This document shows positions 26,452 to 35,391 of a DNA stretch of 64,000 nt, one piece after another (the stretch's first letter is position 1; each line of letters opens with the position of its first letter). The DNA comes from Pannonibacter indicus (GTDB taxonomy: Bacteria > Pseudomonadota > Alphaproteobacteria > Rhizobiales > Stappiaceae). The position numbers were made by a program, and so were the translations under genes. The stretch is taken from the NCBI RefSeq assembly GCF_001418225.1, contig NZ_LIPT01000002.1, positions 62,001-126,000 of the forward strand. The letters run 5' to 3'. Below the pieces are notes generated by a model. That model saw only the letters and a list, made by a program, of their open reading frames with translations, did no database searches and was not told the DNA's origin.

Positions 26452-27554
26452 TCGGCGGCCTCCCTGCCGGCGGTTGCGTTGCGGGCGGCTTCTGCTTCCG
26501 CCCGCAGGCGGCGCACCAGTTCCAGCTCCGCCTGGAAATCCACGTAATGCGGCAGCTTGATGTGCTCCAGAAAGCCTGTCGCCTGGATGTTGTCGCAGTG
26601 AGACAGCACAAATTCCTCATCCTGCGCGGGGGCGCCGATGTAGTCCTCGCCCAGTTCCTGCCAGCGCAGAGCCCGGTCCACCAGCGACATGGCGATGGAC
26701 TTGCGCTCCGACTGACCGAAGACGAGGCCATAGCCGCGGGTGAACTGCGGCGGCTCGGTGCGCGAGCCGGTGAACTGGTTGACTGTCTCGCATTCCGCCA
26801 GCTCGATTTCGCCGATTTCGATGGCAAAGCCCAGTTCCGGAATATCCATTTCCACCGCCACCGTGCCGATGCGCAATTCGCCGACGAAGGCATGGGTGCG
26901 CCCGTAGCCGCGCTGGGTGGAATAGGCGAGCGACAGGATGAAGCCCTCATCCCCGCGCGTGATCGCCTGCAGCCGCAAGGGGCGGCTGGCGGGTAGCTCC
27001 AGCGGCTCGCGGGTCAGGTCCGGCGGGGTGGCATCGCTCAGCGGCTCCTCCTGAATGAGCCCGTCACGGCCAAGAAAGCCGGTGACATGTGGCACCGGTC
27101 CGCCTTCTGCCGGGGCCTGCGGGGCCGGGTCAACATCCCCTTCGGCGACCAGTTTGAAGTCGATCAGCCGGTGGGTGTAGTCGAATGTCGGCCCGAGGAT
27201 CTGCCCGCCCGGCAGGTCCTTGAACGTGGCCGAAACCCGGCGGTCCACGGCCATGCCGGCCGTTTCCACCGGCAGCGAGGCACCGAAGCGCGGCAAGGTG
27301 GTGCGGTAGGCGCGGATGAGGAAGATGGCCTCGATCAGATCGCCGCGCGCCTGCTTGATGGCGAGGGCGGCAAGATCGGGATCATAAAGACTGCCCTCCG
27401 CCATCACCCGGTTGACGGCGAGCTTCAGCTGTTCTCGGATCTGCGGCACGGTGAGTTCGGCGACGGAGGTGTCCCCGCGCCGCTCCTCCGCCAGCCATTC
27501 ATGGGCATTGCCGATGGCGCGTTCGCCACCCTTGACGGCGACATACATCAGCAA
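26448..27554 (-). CDS. phnI: C-P lyase core protein PhnI
   Basis: A 368-residue PhnI: starts MYVAVKGGERAIGNAHEWLA (after two residues), with DPDLAALAIKQARGDLIEAIF and LDHIKLPHYVDFQAEL-like C-terminal region (seen as LEHIKLPHYVDFQ). PhnI, with PhnG/H/L, transfers the phosphonate to ribose of ATP. It overlaps phnH by 7 bp and phnJ by 4 bp. Confidence 0.96.
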   Translation of the reverse strand: MLMYVAVKGGERAIGNAHEWLAEERRGDTSVAELTVPQIREQLKLAVNRVMAEGSLYDPDLAALAIKQARGDLIEAIFLIRAYRTTLPRFGASLPVETAGMAVDRRVSATFKDLPGGQILGPTFDYTHRLIDFKLVAEGDVDPAPQAPAEGGPVPHVTGFLGRDGLIQEEPLSDATPPDLTREPLELPASRPLRLQAITRGDEGFILSLAYSTQRGYGRTHAFVGELRIGTVAVEMDIPELGFAIEIGEIELAECETVNQFTGSRTEPPQFTRGYGLVFGQSERKSIAMSLVDRALRWQELGEDYIGAPAQDEEFVLSHCDNIQATGFLEHIKLPHYVDFQAELELVRRLRAEAEAARNATAGREAAE

Positions 27555-28162
27555 GCCTCCACGATGGTTGTGCGCGGCAGCCCGGCGATCTGGCGGCCTG
27601 CGGTCAGGAAGAAGTCGAGCCCAAGCGGAAAGAGTGCATGGTTCTGCCGGAACAGCTCCGGATCGGGCAGGTTCAGCAGGGCTTCATCCGCAATGCCCGG
27701 CCCCCTCAGGCGGCAGCCTTCGGCAGCAAGCCGCTCCACTTCCAGCACCAGCGTCGCAGAGCGGTCCGGATAATCCGGGCCGCCGATGGAGAACTGCTCC
27801 ATGAAGGGCTTCAGGTCCTCAAGGCGTCCGAGGGCAAAGCGGATGCTGGCGGCATCTGCCCCTGCCTCAAGGCTGGCCGCCGTCAGCACCGGGGCGCCGG
27901 TGTGGAAGGTGACCCAGCCGCGCATGGCCTCGCAATCCGCGTCACCTGCCAGAAACACCGGCGTCGTGGTATCGGCGAGGGTCAGGAGCACGGTTCCGGC
28001 GGCAGGGGAAACGGGCAGCGGCGGCTGGGCCGCGTCCAGCGTGCGGATGGTGCCGGGGCGGGCGAGCGCTTCCAGCAGGCAGCGGAAGGCGCGCGCTGCT
28101 TCGATGGGCGCGTCGGCGAAGCCGCCGGTCAGGGCGCCGGTCAGGGCGTTGTTGGGCGTCAT
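27548..28162 (-). CDS. phnH: C-P lyase core protein PhnH
   Basis: A 204-residue PhnH; ARAFRCLLEALARPGTIR near residue 23 and GPDYPDRSATLVLEV plus LRGPGI are typical. It is an essential subunit of the PhnGHIJ complex, with a fold related to PLP transferases but no PLP lysine. Overlaps phnG by one base (TGATG). Confidence 0.94.
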   Translation of the reverse strand: MTPNNALTGALTGGFADAPIEAARAFRCLLEALARPGTIRTLDAAQPPLPVSPAAGTVLLTLADTTTPVFLAGDADCEAMRGWVTFHTGAPVLTAASLEAGADAASIRFALGRLEDLKPFMEQFSIGGPDYPDRSATLVLEVERLAAEGCRLRGPGIADEALLNLPDPELFRQNHALFPLGLDFFLTAGRQIAGLPRTTIVEAC

Positions 28163-28623
28163 CAGTCTTCTCCGCGCACGAGGGTGAAGAAATCGACCTT
28201 GGTGGCGGCGGCCTTTTCCGCCCGCAGCTGCCGGGCGCTGGCTGCCTCTGCGGCCAGCACATCCAGCACGCGGGCCTGAAGATCTGCCGCGGCCTCTGTC
28301 TGCATCAGCGCATCAACACAGGCCGCGCGGGTGGCATGGGCCTTGTCGCGCCCCTGCACATAGGCATGCCCCACCTCGCCGCCGGGGAGCTGGACGGAGC
28401 AGCGGGTGATCGTCATCTCACCCAGATTGAAGGGCGCGCCCGTGCCGCCCATCCGCCCCCGCACCATCACCGCCCCGGCTTCGGGACGGCGCAGCAGCGT
28501 GTGGTCCGGCAGTTCCGGAAACAGCACGGCCAGACGCGCCGGACTGGCCTTGGCCAGCAGCGACAGCCAGACCTTGCGCTGGCTGTGCGGCTCGTCCTCC
28601 TTGGGGGAAACGGCGGACTTCAT
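28162..28623 (-). CDS. phnG: C-P lyase core protein PhnG
   Basis: A 153-residue PhnG: RKVWLSLLAKASPARL, TLLRRPEAGAVMVRGRMGG, GEMTITRCSVQL and GHAYVQGRDKAHA are typical motifs. First gene of phnGHIJKL. I chose ATG 28623, preceded by GAGGTG, over an in-frame GTG two codons upstream. Upstream lies the operator cluster shared with phnF. Confidence 0.93.
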   Translation of the reverse strand: MKSAVSPKEDEPHSQRKVWLSLLAKASPARLAVLFPELPDHTLLRRPEAGAVMVRGRMGGTGAPFNLGEMTITRCSVQLPGGEVGHAYVQGRDKAHATRAACVDALMQTEAAADLQARVLDVLAAEAASARQLRAEKAAATKVDFFTLVRGED

Positions 28624-28630
28624 CGGCACC

Positions 28631-28675
28631 TCGACATCTTTGGATCCTGTCTATATAATAATAGACAACTAGACA
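28631..28675. promoter_or_regulatory. phnG/phnF divergent control region with PhnF operator
   Basis: TCGACA (28631-28636), 17 bp, TATAAT (28654-28659) make a near-consensus promoter reading toward phnF. Overlapping it are TGTCTA (28648-28653), TAGACA (28662-28667) and TAGACA (28670-28675): one inverted pair plus one direct copy. GntR/HutC regulators bind such short dyads, so this is the likely PhnF operator. Confidence 0.6.
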
Positions 28676-28777
28676 TATTGATATCGCAAGGGGCCATGCG
28701 GTTCAACCGCCGTCTTGTGAAATTTTTGCGACGGGCGGCATTCAGCATCGGGCATGCAGAGACTTCGGGGCAGGGCA

Positions 28778-29488
28778 ATGGCGCGCAGCGCAATCTGGAA
28801 ATCCATCGTGGACACGCTTTCGGCCGAGATTGCCGAAGGCCACTACAAGCCCGGAGACAAGCTGCCGACAGAGGCGCAGCTTGCTGCCCGCTTTGGCGTG
28901 AACCGGCATACGGTGCGCCATGCCCTGGGCGCGCTGGCAGAGGCGGGCACCGTGCATTCGCGGCGCGGGGCGGGTGTCTTCGTCACCATCCAGCCGACGG
29001 ACTATGCCATCGGCCGGCGGGTGCGGTTTCAGCAGAACCTAGCCGCCAGCGGCCGCCTGGCCTCGCGCCGCATCAGCCTGATGGAAACCCGGGCCTGCGG
29101 CGAAAAGGAAGCCGAAGCGCTGCAACTTGCTCCCGGTGACCCGGTGCATGTGGTGGAGGGCGTATCCCTGGCCGATGGGGTGCCGCTGGCGCTGTTCCGC
29201 TCGGTCTTTCCGGCTGCGCGCGTGCCCGGCTTCCTGCAGGCCATGGCGGGGCGGCAGTCGATTACCGAGGCGCTGGCCGATTGCGGCATCGCCGACTACA
29301 CCCGTGCCCAGACCCGCCTGACAGCCAAGCTGGCCCGCCCCGTGCAGGCCCTGACGCTGCAGATCGCCGAAGCCGCACCGATCCTGCGCTCCGTCTCGGT
29401 CAATGTGACGGAGGATGGCAAGCCGATCGAATATGGCATCACCTGGTTTGCCGGGGACCGGGTGTCCCTCACCATGGCACCGGAATAG
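28778..29488 (+). CDS. phnF: Phosphonate metabolism transcriptional regulator PhnF (GntR/HutC family)
   Basis: A 236-residue repressor: winged helix (about 1-70, DKLPTEAQLAARFGVNRHTVR) and a UTRA ligand domain (about 90-233, containing EGVSLADGVPLALFRSVFPA). It is divergent from phnGHIJKL and separated by the operator cluster at 28648-28675. The ATG at 28778 follows GGGGCAGGG; an ATG at 28754 in frame is an alternative. PhnF-type regulators repress phn genes until a phosphonate or phosphate signal arrives. Confidence 0.92.
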   Translation: MARSAIWKSIVDTLSAEIAEGHYKPGDKLPTEAQLAARFGVNRHTVRHALGALAEAGTVHSRRGAGVFVTIQPTDYAIGRRVRFQQNLAASGRLASRRISLMETRACGEKEAEALQLAPGDPVHVVEGVSLADGVPLALFRSVFPAARVPGFLQAMAGRQSITEALADCGIADYTRAQTRLTAKLARPVQALTLQIAEAAPILRSVSVNVTEDGKPIEYGITWFAGDRVSLTMAPE

Positions 29489-29601
29489 GCCGCCGGAGAA
29501 CAGCCCCCCAGCGGCCGCGGCGTGACGGCGGCGCGGATATGGGGTAAGCAGCACGCCGCAGGCGGGCGCGGTGTCCGGCCTGATGTGCGGAACGTCAAGA
29601 C

Positions 29602-31137
29602 ATGCTGCGTCGCCTTGGCCTTATCGGCGGACTGACCCTTCTGAGCCGGCTGCTCGGCTTCATCCGCGACCTCATCATGGCTGGCGTGCTTGGGGCAGGC
29701 CCCATTGCCGATGCCTTCATGCTGGCCTTCCGCCTGCCGAACCACTTCCGCGCCATCTTTGCCGAAGGCGCCTTCAACGCAGCCTTCCTGCCCACTTATG
29801 CTGCGACGCTGGAAAAGGACGGACCGGACAAGGCACGCCATTTCGGATCGCAGATCCTGTCCTGGCTGATGCTCGCCAATCTGGCGCTGCTCGCCTTTGC
29901 CTGGGTGGCAACGGGCACGCTGATCACCCTGCTGGCGCCGGGGCTGGGCGCAGAAGACCCCGCCCGGCCCATGGCCATCGAGCTGACGCGCATCACCTTC
30001 CCCTATCTCCTGTGCATGTCCATCGTGGTGCTGCTGTCGGCGGTGCTGAATGCGGAGCGGCGCTTTGCTGCGGCCGCGGCTGCGCCCGTGCTTTTGAACA
30101 TCGCCATGATCGGCACTCTGCTGGCCGTCAGCCAGTTCCCCGATGCAGGCAGCGCGGCGGCCTGGGGTGTGCTGGCGGGCGGCATAGCGCAGGTTCTGCT
30201 GCTGACGGCAGCCACCTTCCGCAGTGAGTTCTCCGTCAGCTTCTGCCTGCCGAAGCTTGATCCGGGCGTGCGCCTGTTCTTCCGCCGCCTCGGGCCGGCG
30301 CTGCTTGCTTCCGGTGTCGTTCAGATCGCCATCTTCGCCGACACGATCCTCGCCAGCTTCCTGCCCTCCGGCGCCCTTTCCCACCTCTATTATGCCGACC
30401 GGCTGTATCAGCTGCCGCTGGGTGTCATCGGCATCGCGCTGGGAACGGCACTGCTGCCGGAGGTGAGCCGGGGCGCTGCAGCCGAGACGGACGAAGCCCG
30501 GCAGAAGCTGCGCGCCACCATGGATCAGGCCTTCAACATCTGCCTTGCCGTCGGGCTGCCGGTGGCGGTGCTGATGGCAGGGCTCGGGGAACTGGCGATT
30601 GCCGCCTTCTTCCAGCGCGGGGCCTTTGATGCCGCCGCCACCGCCGGGGCAGGCGCGGTGCTGCTGGCCTATTCGCTCGGCCTGCCTGCGGCGCTGGCTG
30701 TCCGCTCCCTCGTTGCCTCCTTCCACGGGCGCGGCGACATGGTGACGCCGCTGAAGATCCTCGCCGTGGCCACGCTGGTGAATGTTGCGCTGAAGGCGAC
30801 CCTCTCCGGCCCCTGGGAAGCAGCGGGCCTTGCGGCCGGCACTTCCGCAGGCGTGTGGATCTACGCCATGGGGCTTTATCTGACGGCACGCCACCGCGAC
30901 TACATGGGCACCCCGCCCGCCCGGCTGACCGTTCTGCTGTTGACCGGTACCGTGCTGATGGCGGGCCTGATGCTGCTGCAGGACCAGACGCTGGTGCTGT
31001 TCTCGAGCCTGCTGCCGCAAAGCCTCGGCGCGCTCGTGCCCTTTGCCACGCTGACGCTGCTGGCAGGTGCCGCCCTCACCGTCTACGCAGCGATCCTCTA
31101 CCCGGCACGTGGTTTCCTGCGCCGCCGCCGGCACTGA
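29602..31137 (+). CDS. murJ: Lipid II flippase MurJ
   Basis: A 511-residue inner-membrane protein with about 14 helices of the MOP superfamily. LLSRLLGFIRDLIMAGVLGAG and the NHFRAIFAEGAFNAAFLPTY region are MurJ signatures, including the Arg residues lining the cavity. It flips lipid-linked peptidoglycan precursors. Starts with ATG at 29602; ends before a strong bidirectional terminator. Confidence 0.96.
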   Translation: MLRRLGLIGGLTLLSRLLGFIRDLIMAGVLGAGPIADAFMLAFRLPNHFRAIFAEGAFNAAFLPTYAATLEKDGPDKARHFGSQILSWLMLANLALLAFAWVATGTLITLLAPGLGAEDPARPMAIELTRITFPYLLCMSIVVLLSAVLNAERRFAAAAAAPVLLNIAMIGTLLAVSQFPDAGSAAAWGVLAGGIAQVLLLTAATFRSEFSVSFCLPKLDPGVRLFFRRLGPALLASGVVQIAIFADTILASFLPSGALSHLYYADRLYQLPLGVIGIALGTALLPEVSRGAAAETDEARQKLRATMDQAFNICLAVGLPVAVLMAGLGELAIAAFFQRGAFDAAATAGAGAVLLAYSLGLPAALAVRSLVASFHGRGDMVTPLKILAVATLVNVALKATLSGPWEAAGLAAGTSAGVWIYAMGLYLTARHRDYMGTPPARLTVLLLTGTVLMAGLMLLQDQTLVLFSSLLPQSLGALVPFATLTLLAGAALTVYAAILYPARGFLRRRRH

Positions 31138-31161
31138 TTTCCTTCTCCCTTGACATGCAAA

Positions 31162-31200
31162 ACGGGCGGCCAGTCTTCCGGCTGGCCGCCCGTCTTCTTT
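31162..31200. terminator. Bidirectional terminator between murJ and the RND pump gene
   Basis: A perfect 12-bp stem (ACGGGCGGCCAG and complement, 8-nt loop) followed by CTTCTTTC on the plus strand and by TTTTGC on the minus strand, between convergent genes. Confidence 0.85.
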
Positions 31201-31216
31201 CAACTCACCCCTGACC

Positions 31217-34200
31217 TCAGGCGTGTGCGGCTCCACCCTCGTGCGCGTCACCATGCGGCTCTGCCGGGCTGTCATCGCGCGGAATGCGGAACCAGGCCAC
31301 ATAGAGCGCCGGCAGGAACAGGAGCGTCAGAACCGTGCCCACCACGATGCCGCCCATCATGGCATAGGCCATCGGCCCCCAGAACACCTCGCGGGAGATC
31401 GGGATGAGCGCGAGCGTCGCCGCCGCGGCCGTCAGCATGATCGGCCGCATGCGGTGCTCGGTTGCCTCGATCACCGCCTTCCACGCCGGCATGCCCTCCT
31501 GCCGCAGATGCTCGATCTGCACCACAAGGATGACCGAGTTGCGGATGAGGATGCCGATGAGGGCAAGGATACCGAGGATGGCGACGAAGCCCATCGGTGC
31601 ATTGCTGAGCAGCAGCGCCGCCACCACCCCGATGAGGGCAAGCGGTGCCACGGCGAACACCAGAAACAGGCGGCTGAAGCTCTGCAGCTGGATCATCAGG
31701 ATCGTGGCCATGATGAACAGCATCAGCGGAGCCACGGCCGCAATCGGCCCCTGCGCCTCGGCGCTCGATTCCACCGAACCGCCGATCTCGATGTTGTAGC
31801 CGGCCGGAAGCTCCTTCTGGAACTGCTCCACCTGCGGCTTCAACTGATTGACAATCGTCGCCGGCTGGGTCGATCCGATCACCGCAGCCTTCACCGTGAT
31901 GGTGGGGATGCGGTCACGGGTGGCGATCAGCGGCTGTTCCACCTCATTGCGGAACCGGGCGACCGTCGACAGCGGGATGGACTTGCCGCTGGTGCTGGGC
32001 AGCTGCAGGTTCTTCAGCGTCTCGACGGAGCCCCGCTCGGAGGCCTGGGCGCGGCCGATGACATCAATCAGGTAGATATCGTCCCGGACCTGTGTTGCCG
32101 AGGAGCCCTGCACGATGCTGCCCAGTGCCGAGGCAATATCCTGCGAGGAAATGCCGAGCTGGCGGGCCTTGTCCTGCAGCACATCCACCTTCACCACACG
32201 CGTGGGCTCGTTCCAGCTGTAGGCGACGTTTGAAAGCAACGGATGGGCGTTGAAGATGGTGCCGAACTTCTGCGCCAGCTGGCGCACCTGCTGCACGTCC
32301 GGGCCGCTGATGCGGTACTGGACGGGCTTGCCCACCGGCGGCCCGATGTCGAGAAGCTTCACGAAGACATCGCTGCCGGGAAAGGTCTTCGCCGCATAGG
32401 CCTGCAGATCCGCGCGCAACCGGTTGCGGGCCTCCAGATCCTTCGTGACGATGACGATCTGGCCGAACCACGGGGCCGCCGCCTGTACGTCATAGGACAG
32501 GATGAAGCGCGGCGCGCCCTGGCCGACATAGGTTGACCAATGGTCGATATCCGGATTGCCAGCCAGCTTTTCCTGCTCCAGCTGGGCCATCTGACGGTTG
32601 GTTTCGGCAATCGTGCTGTTCTGGGGCGTGTTCCAGTCGATGATCAGTTCGACGCGGTCGGAGGCCGGGAAGAACTGCTGCTGGACGAAGTTCATGCCGC
32701 CAACCGAAAGGCCGAAGGCCGCAACAGTCAACATGATGGTGACCCAGCGCCAGCGCATGGCGAGCTTCAGCATCCAGGCAAAGGCCGCAGCGGTGCGGCC
32801 CTTTTTCTCATGGTGCGCCTTCATCGTTTTCGGCAGGATCGTCACACCAAGGAGGGGCGTGAACAGAACCGCCACGATCCAGGACACGATGAGCGACACG
32901 GCAATGACGACAAAGAGCGTGAAGGTGAACTCGCCCGCCGCACTGCTGTTGAGCCCCACCGGGATGAAGCCCGCAACCGTCACCAGCGTTCCGGTGAGCA
33001 TCGGGAAGGCGGTGGACGTATAGACGTGGGTGGCCGCTTTCCTGAGGGTGTCACCCGCTTCCAGGCGCGACACCATCATCTCCACAGCGATCATGGCATC
33101 ATCCACCAGAAGCCCGAGCGCGATGATCAGTGCGCCCAGCGAAATGCGCTGCAGCGAGATGCCGGTGTATTCCATGAAGACGAATGTAATGGCCAGCACC
33201 AGCGGAATGGAGACCGCCACCACCAGGCCGGCGCGCATGCCAAGGCTGATGAAGCTGATCGCCAGAACGATGGCCACCGCCTCGAACAGGGCCTTGGTGA
33301 AGCCGGAGACAGCCTCCTCCACCACTTTCGGCTGGTTCGACACCAGCTCTACAGTCACCCCGACCGGCAGATCCCGGACGACGCGCTGCAATTCGGCTTC
33401 CAGCTTCTCACCGAAGGTCAGCAGGTTTGCGCCCGCCTTCATGCCGATGGCAAGGCCGATGGCAGGCTGGCCCTTGAAACGGAACAGCGAAGACGGCGGG
33501 TCCACATAGCCGCGGCTGATCGTGGCAATGTCCGTCAGCGGGAAGTAGCGGTCATTCACACGCAGATTGATTGCCTTCAGGCTTTCTTCCGAGGTGAACT
33601 GGCCGTTGACGCGAAGGGCAATCCGCTCGGCTCCGGCCTCGACGAAGCCGGACTGGGTGACAGCATTCTGTGCCTGCAAGGTCTCGATGATCGCCCGCTG
33701 ATCGATGCCGAGCGCGGCAATCTTGCGGGTGGAGAATTCCAGATAGATCACCTCGTCCTGCGCACCCAGAATGTCGATCTTGCCGACATTTTCCACGGTC
33801 AGCAGCTTGGCGCGGGCATCTTCCACCAGATCGCGCAGCTGGCGCTGGGTCAGCCCATCCGACGTGAAGGCAAAGATGTTGCCATACACATCGCCGAAGG
33901 AGTCGTTGAAGAACGGCCCGAGCACACCGCTGGGAAACTCACCCTTGATGTCATTGATCATGTTGCGGACGCGCAGCCAGTTGCCGGTCACGTCCTTCGC
34001 CTTTGTCGTCGGCAGAAGCTCCACGAAGACCGTCGTCTGGCCGGCCCGCGTTTCGCTGCGGGTGTAGTCCAGCGCCTCCAGCTCCTCAAGCTTGCGCTCG
34101 ATCCGGTCCGTCACCTGCAGCCGCATTTCCTCCGCAGAGGCGCCGGGCCACTGGGCGCTGACGATCATGGTCTTGATCGTGAAGGCCGGATCTTCCTCGC

Positions 34201-34309
34201 GGCCAAGGTTCATGTAGGAGAAGACGCCCGCCAGCAGAAAGACGATCATGAAGTACCAGACGAGGGAACGGTGCTCCAGCGCCCAGTCAGAGAGATTGAA
34301 CTTCTTCAC
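31217..34309 (-). CDS. RND efflux pump inner-membrane permease
   Basis: A 1030-residue AcrB-type RND protein with twelve helices and two large periplasmic loops. The proton-relay aspartates are present in GLLVDDAMIAVEM (TM4); the AcrB Lys of TM10 is Arg here (LIGILIRNSVILV). NLGREEDPAFTIKTMIV near residue 34 is typical of a bacterial RND subgroup close to AcrB/HAE-1. It overlaps the adaptor gene by 4 bp. Probably a proton-driven drug or solvent exporter; no TolC-type gene is in the window. Confidence 0.93.
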   Translation of the reverse strand: MKKFNLSDWALEHRSLVWYFMIVFLLAGVFSYMNLGREEDPAFTIKTMIVSAQWPGASAEEMRLQVTDRIERKLEELEALDYTRSETRAGQTTVFVELLPTTKAKDVTGNWLRVRNMINDIKGEFPSGVLGPFFNDSFGDVYGNIFAFTSDGLTQRQLRDLVEDARAKLLTVENVGKIDILGAQDEVIYLEFSTRKIAALGIDQRAIIETLQAQNAVTQSGFVEAGAERIALRVNGQFTSEESLKAINLRVNDRYFPLTDIATISRGYVDPPSSLFRFKGQPAIGLAIGMKAGANLLTFGEKLEAELQRVVRDLPVGVTVELVSNQPKVVEEAVSGFTKALFEAVAIVLAISFISLGMRAGLVVAVSIPLVLAITFVFMEYTGISLQRISLGALIIALGLLVDDAMIAVEMMVSRLEAGDTLRKAATHVYTSTAFPMLTGTLVTVAGFIPVGLNSSAAGEFTFTLFVVIAVSLIVSWIVAVLFTPLLGVTILPKTMKAHHEKKGRTAAAFAWMLKLAMRWRWVTIMLTVAAFGLSVGGMNFVQQQFFPASDRVELIIDWNTPQNSTIAETNRQMAQLEQEKLAGNPDIDHWSTYVGQGAPRFILSYDVQAAAPWFGQIVIVTKDLEARNRLRADLQAYAAKTFPGSDVFVKLLDIGPPVGKPVQYRISGPDVQQVRQLAQKFGTIFNAHPLLSNVAYSWNEPTRVVKVDVLQDKARQLGISSQDIASALGSIVQGSSATQVRDDIYLIDVIGRAQASERGSVETLKNLQLPSTSGKSIPLSTVARFRNEVEQPLIATRDRIPTITVKAAVIGSTQPATIVNQLKPQVEQFQKELPAGYNIEIGGSVESSAEAQGPIAAVAPLMLFIMATILMIQLQSFSRLFLVFAVAPLALIGVVAALLLSNAPMGFVAILGILALIGILIRNSVILVVQIEHLRQEGMPAWKAVIEATEHRMRPIMLTAAAATLALIPISREVFWGPMAYAMMGGIVVGTVLTLLFLPALYVAWFRIPRDDSPAEPHGDAHEGGAAHA

Positions 34310-35391
34310 TTGACCGTCTCCTGATCAACTCGAATGGCCTGGCCTTCCGTGAGCATGTTCACACCTGCCACGACCACGCGGTCGCCCGCCTCAAGCCCCT
34401 GCAAGACCGCAACCCGGCCGCCTTGAGCGGCCGTTTCATCCACTCTCACCTTGCGGGAGACCACCTTGCCGGCAGCCTCGTCCACCACCCACACAGACCG
34501 AGCCTCCCCTTCCGCGCGGATGGCGGATGCCGGAAGCCAGAACCGGGCTTCGGAATGAACATCGGCAAAGGCCATGATGACGGCACCCAGCCGCAACGCC
34601 TCGGGTGGGTCCACCAGTGTCAGCCGCACGCGCCGGGTACGGGTCGCCCCGTCAGCCTCCGGGCCGATTTCACGCACGATGCCTTTTGCCTGCACCCTGG
34701 GGTCGAGCTGCAGGGCTACACCAAAGACGGCACCCGGCTTCAGCTTGCCGCTGGCTTCCTCGGGCACGTCGATCACCGCATCGCGCTCGTCCGGCTTGGC
34801 AACCGTCACCACGGTCTGCCCTTCGGTGACGACCTGCCCCACTTCCGCCGAGGTGCCGGTGACAACTCCGTCGAACTCGGCCAGCAGGCGGGCATAGCCC
34901 AGCTGCTCCTGCGCCTTGTCCAGATTGGCCTTGGCCCTTGCTACCGCCGCCTCGGCAATCTTGCGGTCCTGCTCGGCCGTCTCGAAAGTGGCCAGAGCAC
35001 CGGACTGGCGCTCGAACAGGGTCTTCTGCCGCGCTTCGGTGGTGATGGCATTGCTCAGCTGGGCATTGGCATTGACCAGATCGGACTGGGCGCTTTTCAC
35101 CGCCAGTTCCAGTGACACCGGATCGATGGTGGCGAGCACATCGCCCTTGCGGACGATATCAGCCGTCTGCACATCGCGGGTGACGATGCGGCCAAGCACG
35201 CGGAAGCCGTAGTCCGTCTCGACACGGGCTGCCACGGTGCCGGGCAGGGTCAGGCGGGTGGCAGGCGCTTCCTCCACCCGCACGGACAGCACCGGGCGGA
35301 CCGGCGCAGCCTCTTCGGCCTCATGCGGCTCGCATGCCGCCAGAGAAAAGCCGGCCAGCAACAGGAATGAAAGACTGGCAGCGCGTCTCAT
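34306..35391 (-). CDS. RND efflux periplasmic adaptor lipoprotein (proximal)
   Basis: A 361-residue membrane-fusion protein: lipoprotein signal with lipobox SLAAC (about residue 19), beta-barrel and lipoyl halves around a coiled coil (about 85-165). Its stop overlaps the pump start, and its own start overlaps the preceding adaptor, so three genes are translationally coupled. Confidence 0.92.
   Translation of the reverse strand: MRRAASLSFLLLAGFSLAACEPHEAEEAAPVRPVLSVRVEEAPATRLTLPGTVAARVETDYGFRVLGRIVTRDVQTADIVRKGDVLATIDPVSLELAVKSAQSDLVNANAQLSNAITTEARQKTLFERQSGALATFETAEQDRKIAEAAVARAKANLDKAQEQLGYARLLAEFDGVVTGTSAEVGQVVTEGQTVVTVAKPDERDAVIDVPEEASGKLKPGAVFGVALQLDPRVQAKGIVREIGPEADGATRTRRVRLTLVDPPEALRLGAVIMAFADVHSEARFWLPASAIRAEGEARSVWVVDEAAGKVVSRKVRVDETAAQGGRVAVLQGLEAGDRVVVAGVNMLTEGQAIRVDQETVK

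Noticed and set aside
29296-31302. 668-codon minus-strand frame
   Set aside because: Antisense to phnF and murJ, which have clear family motifs; composition is Gly/Gln/His/Arg-rich.
32540-34324. 594-codon plus-strand frame
   Set aside because: Antisense to the RND pump gene; no recognisable domain.
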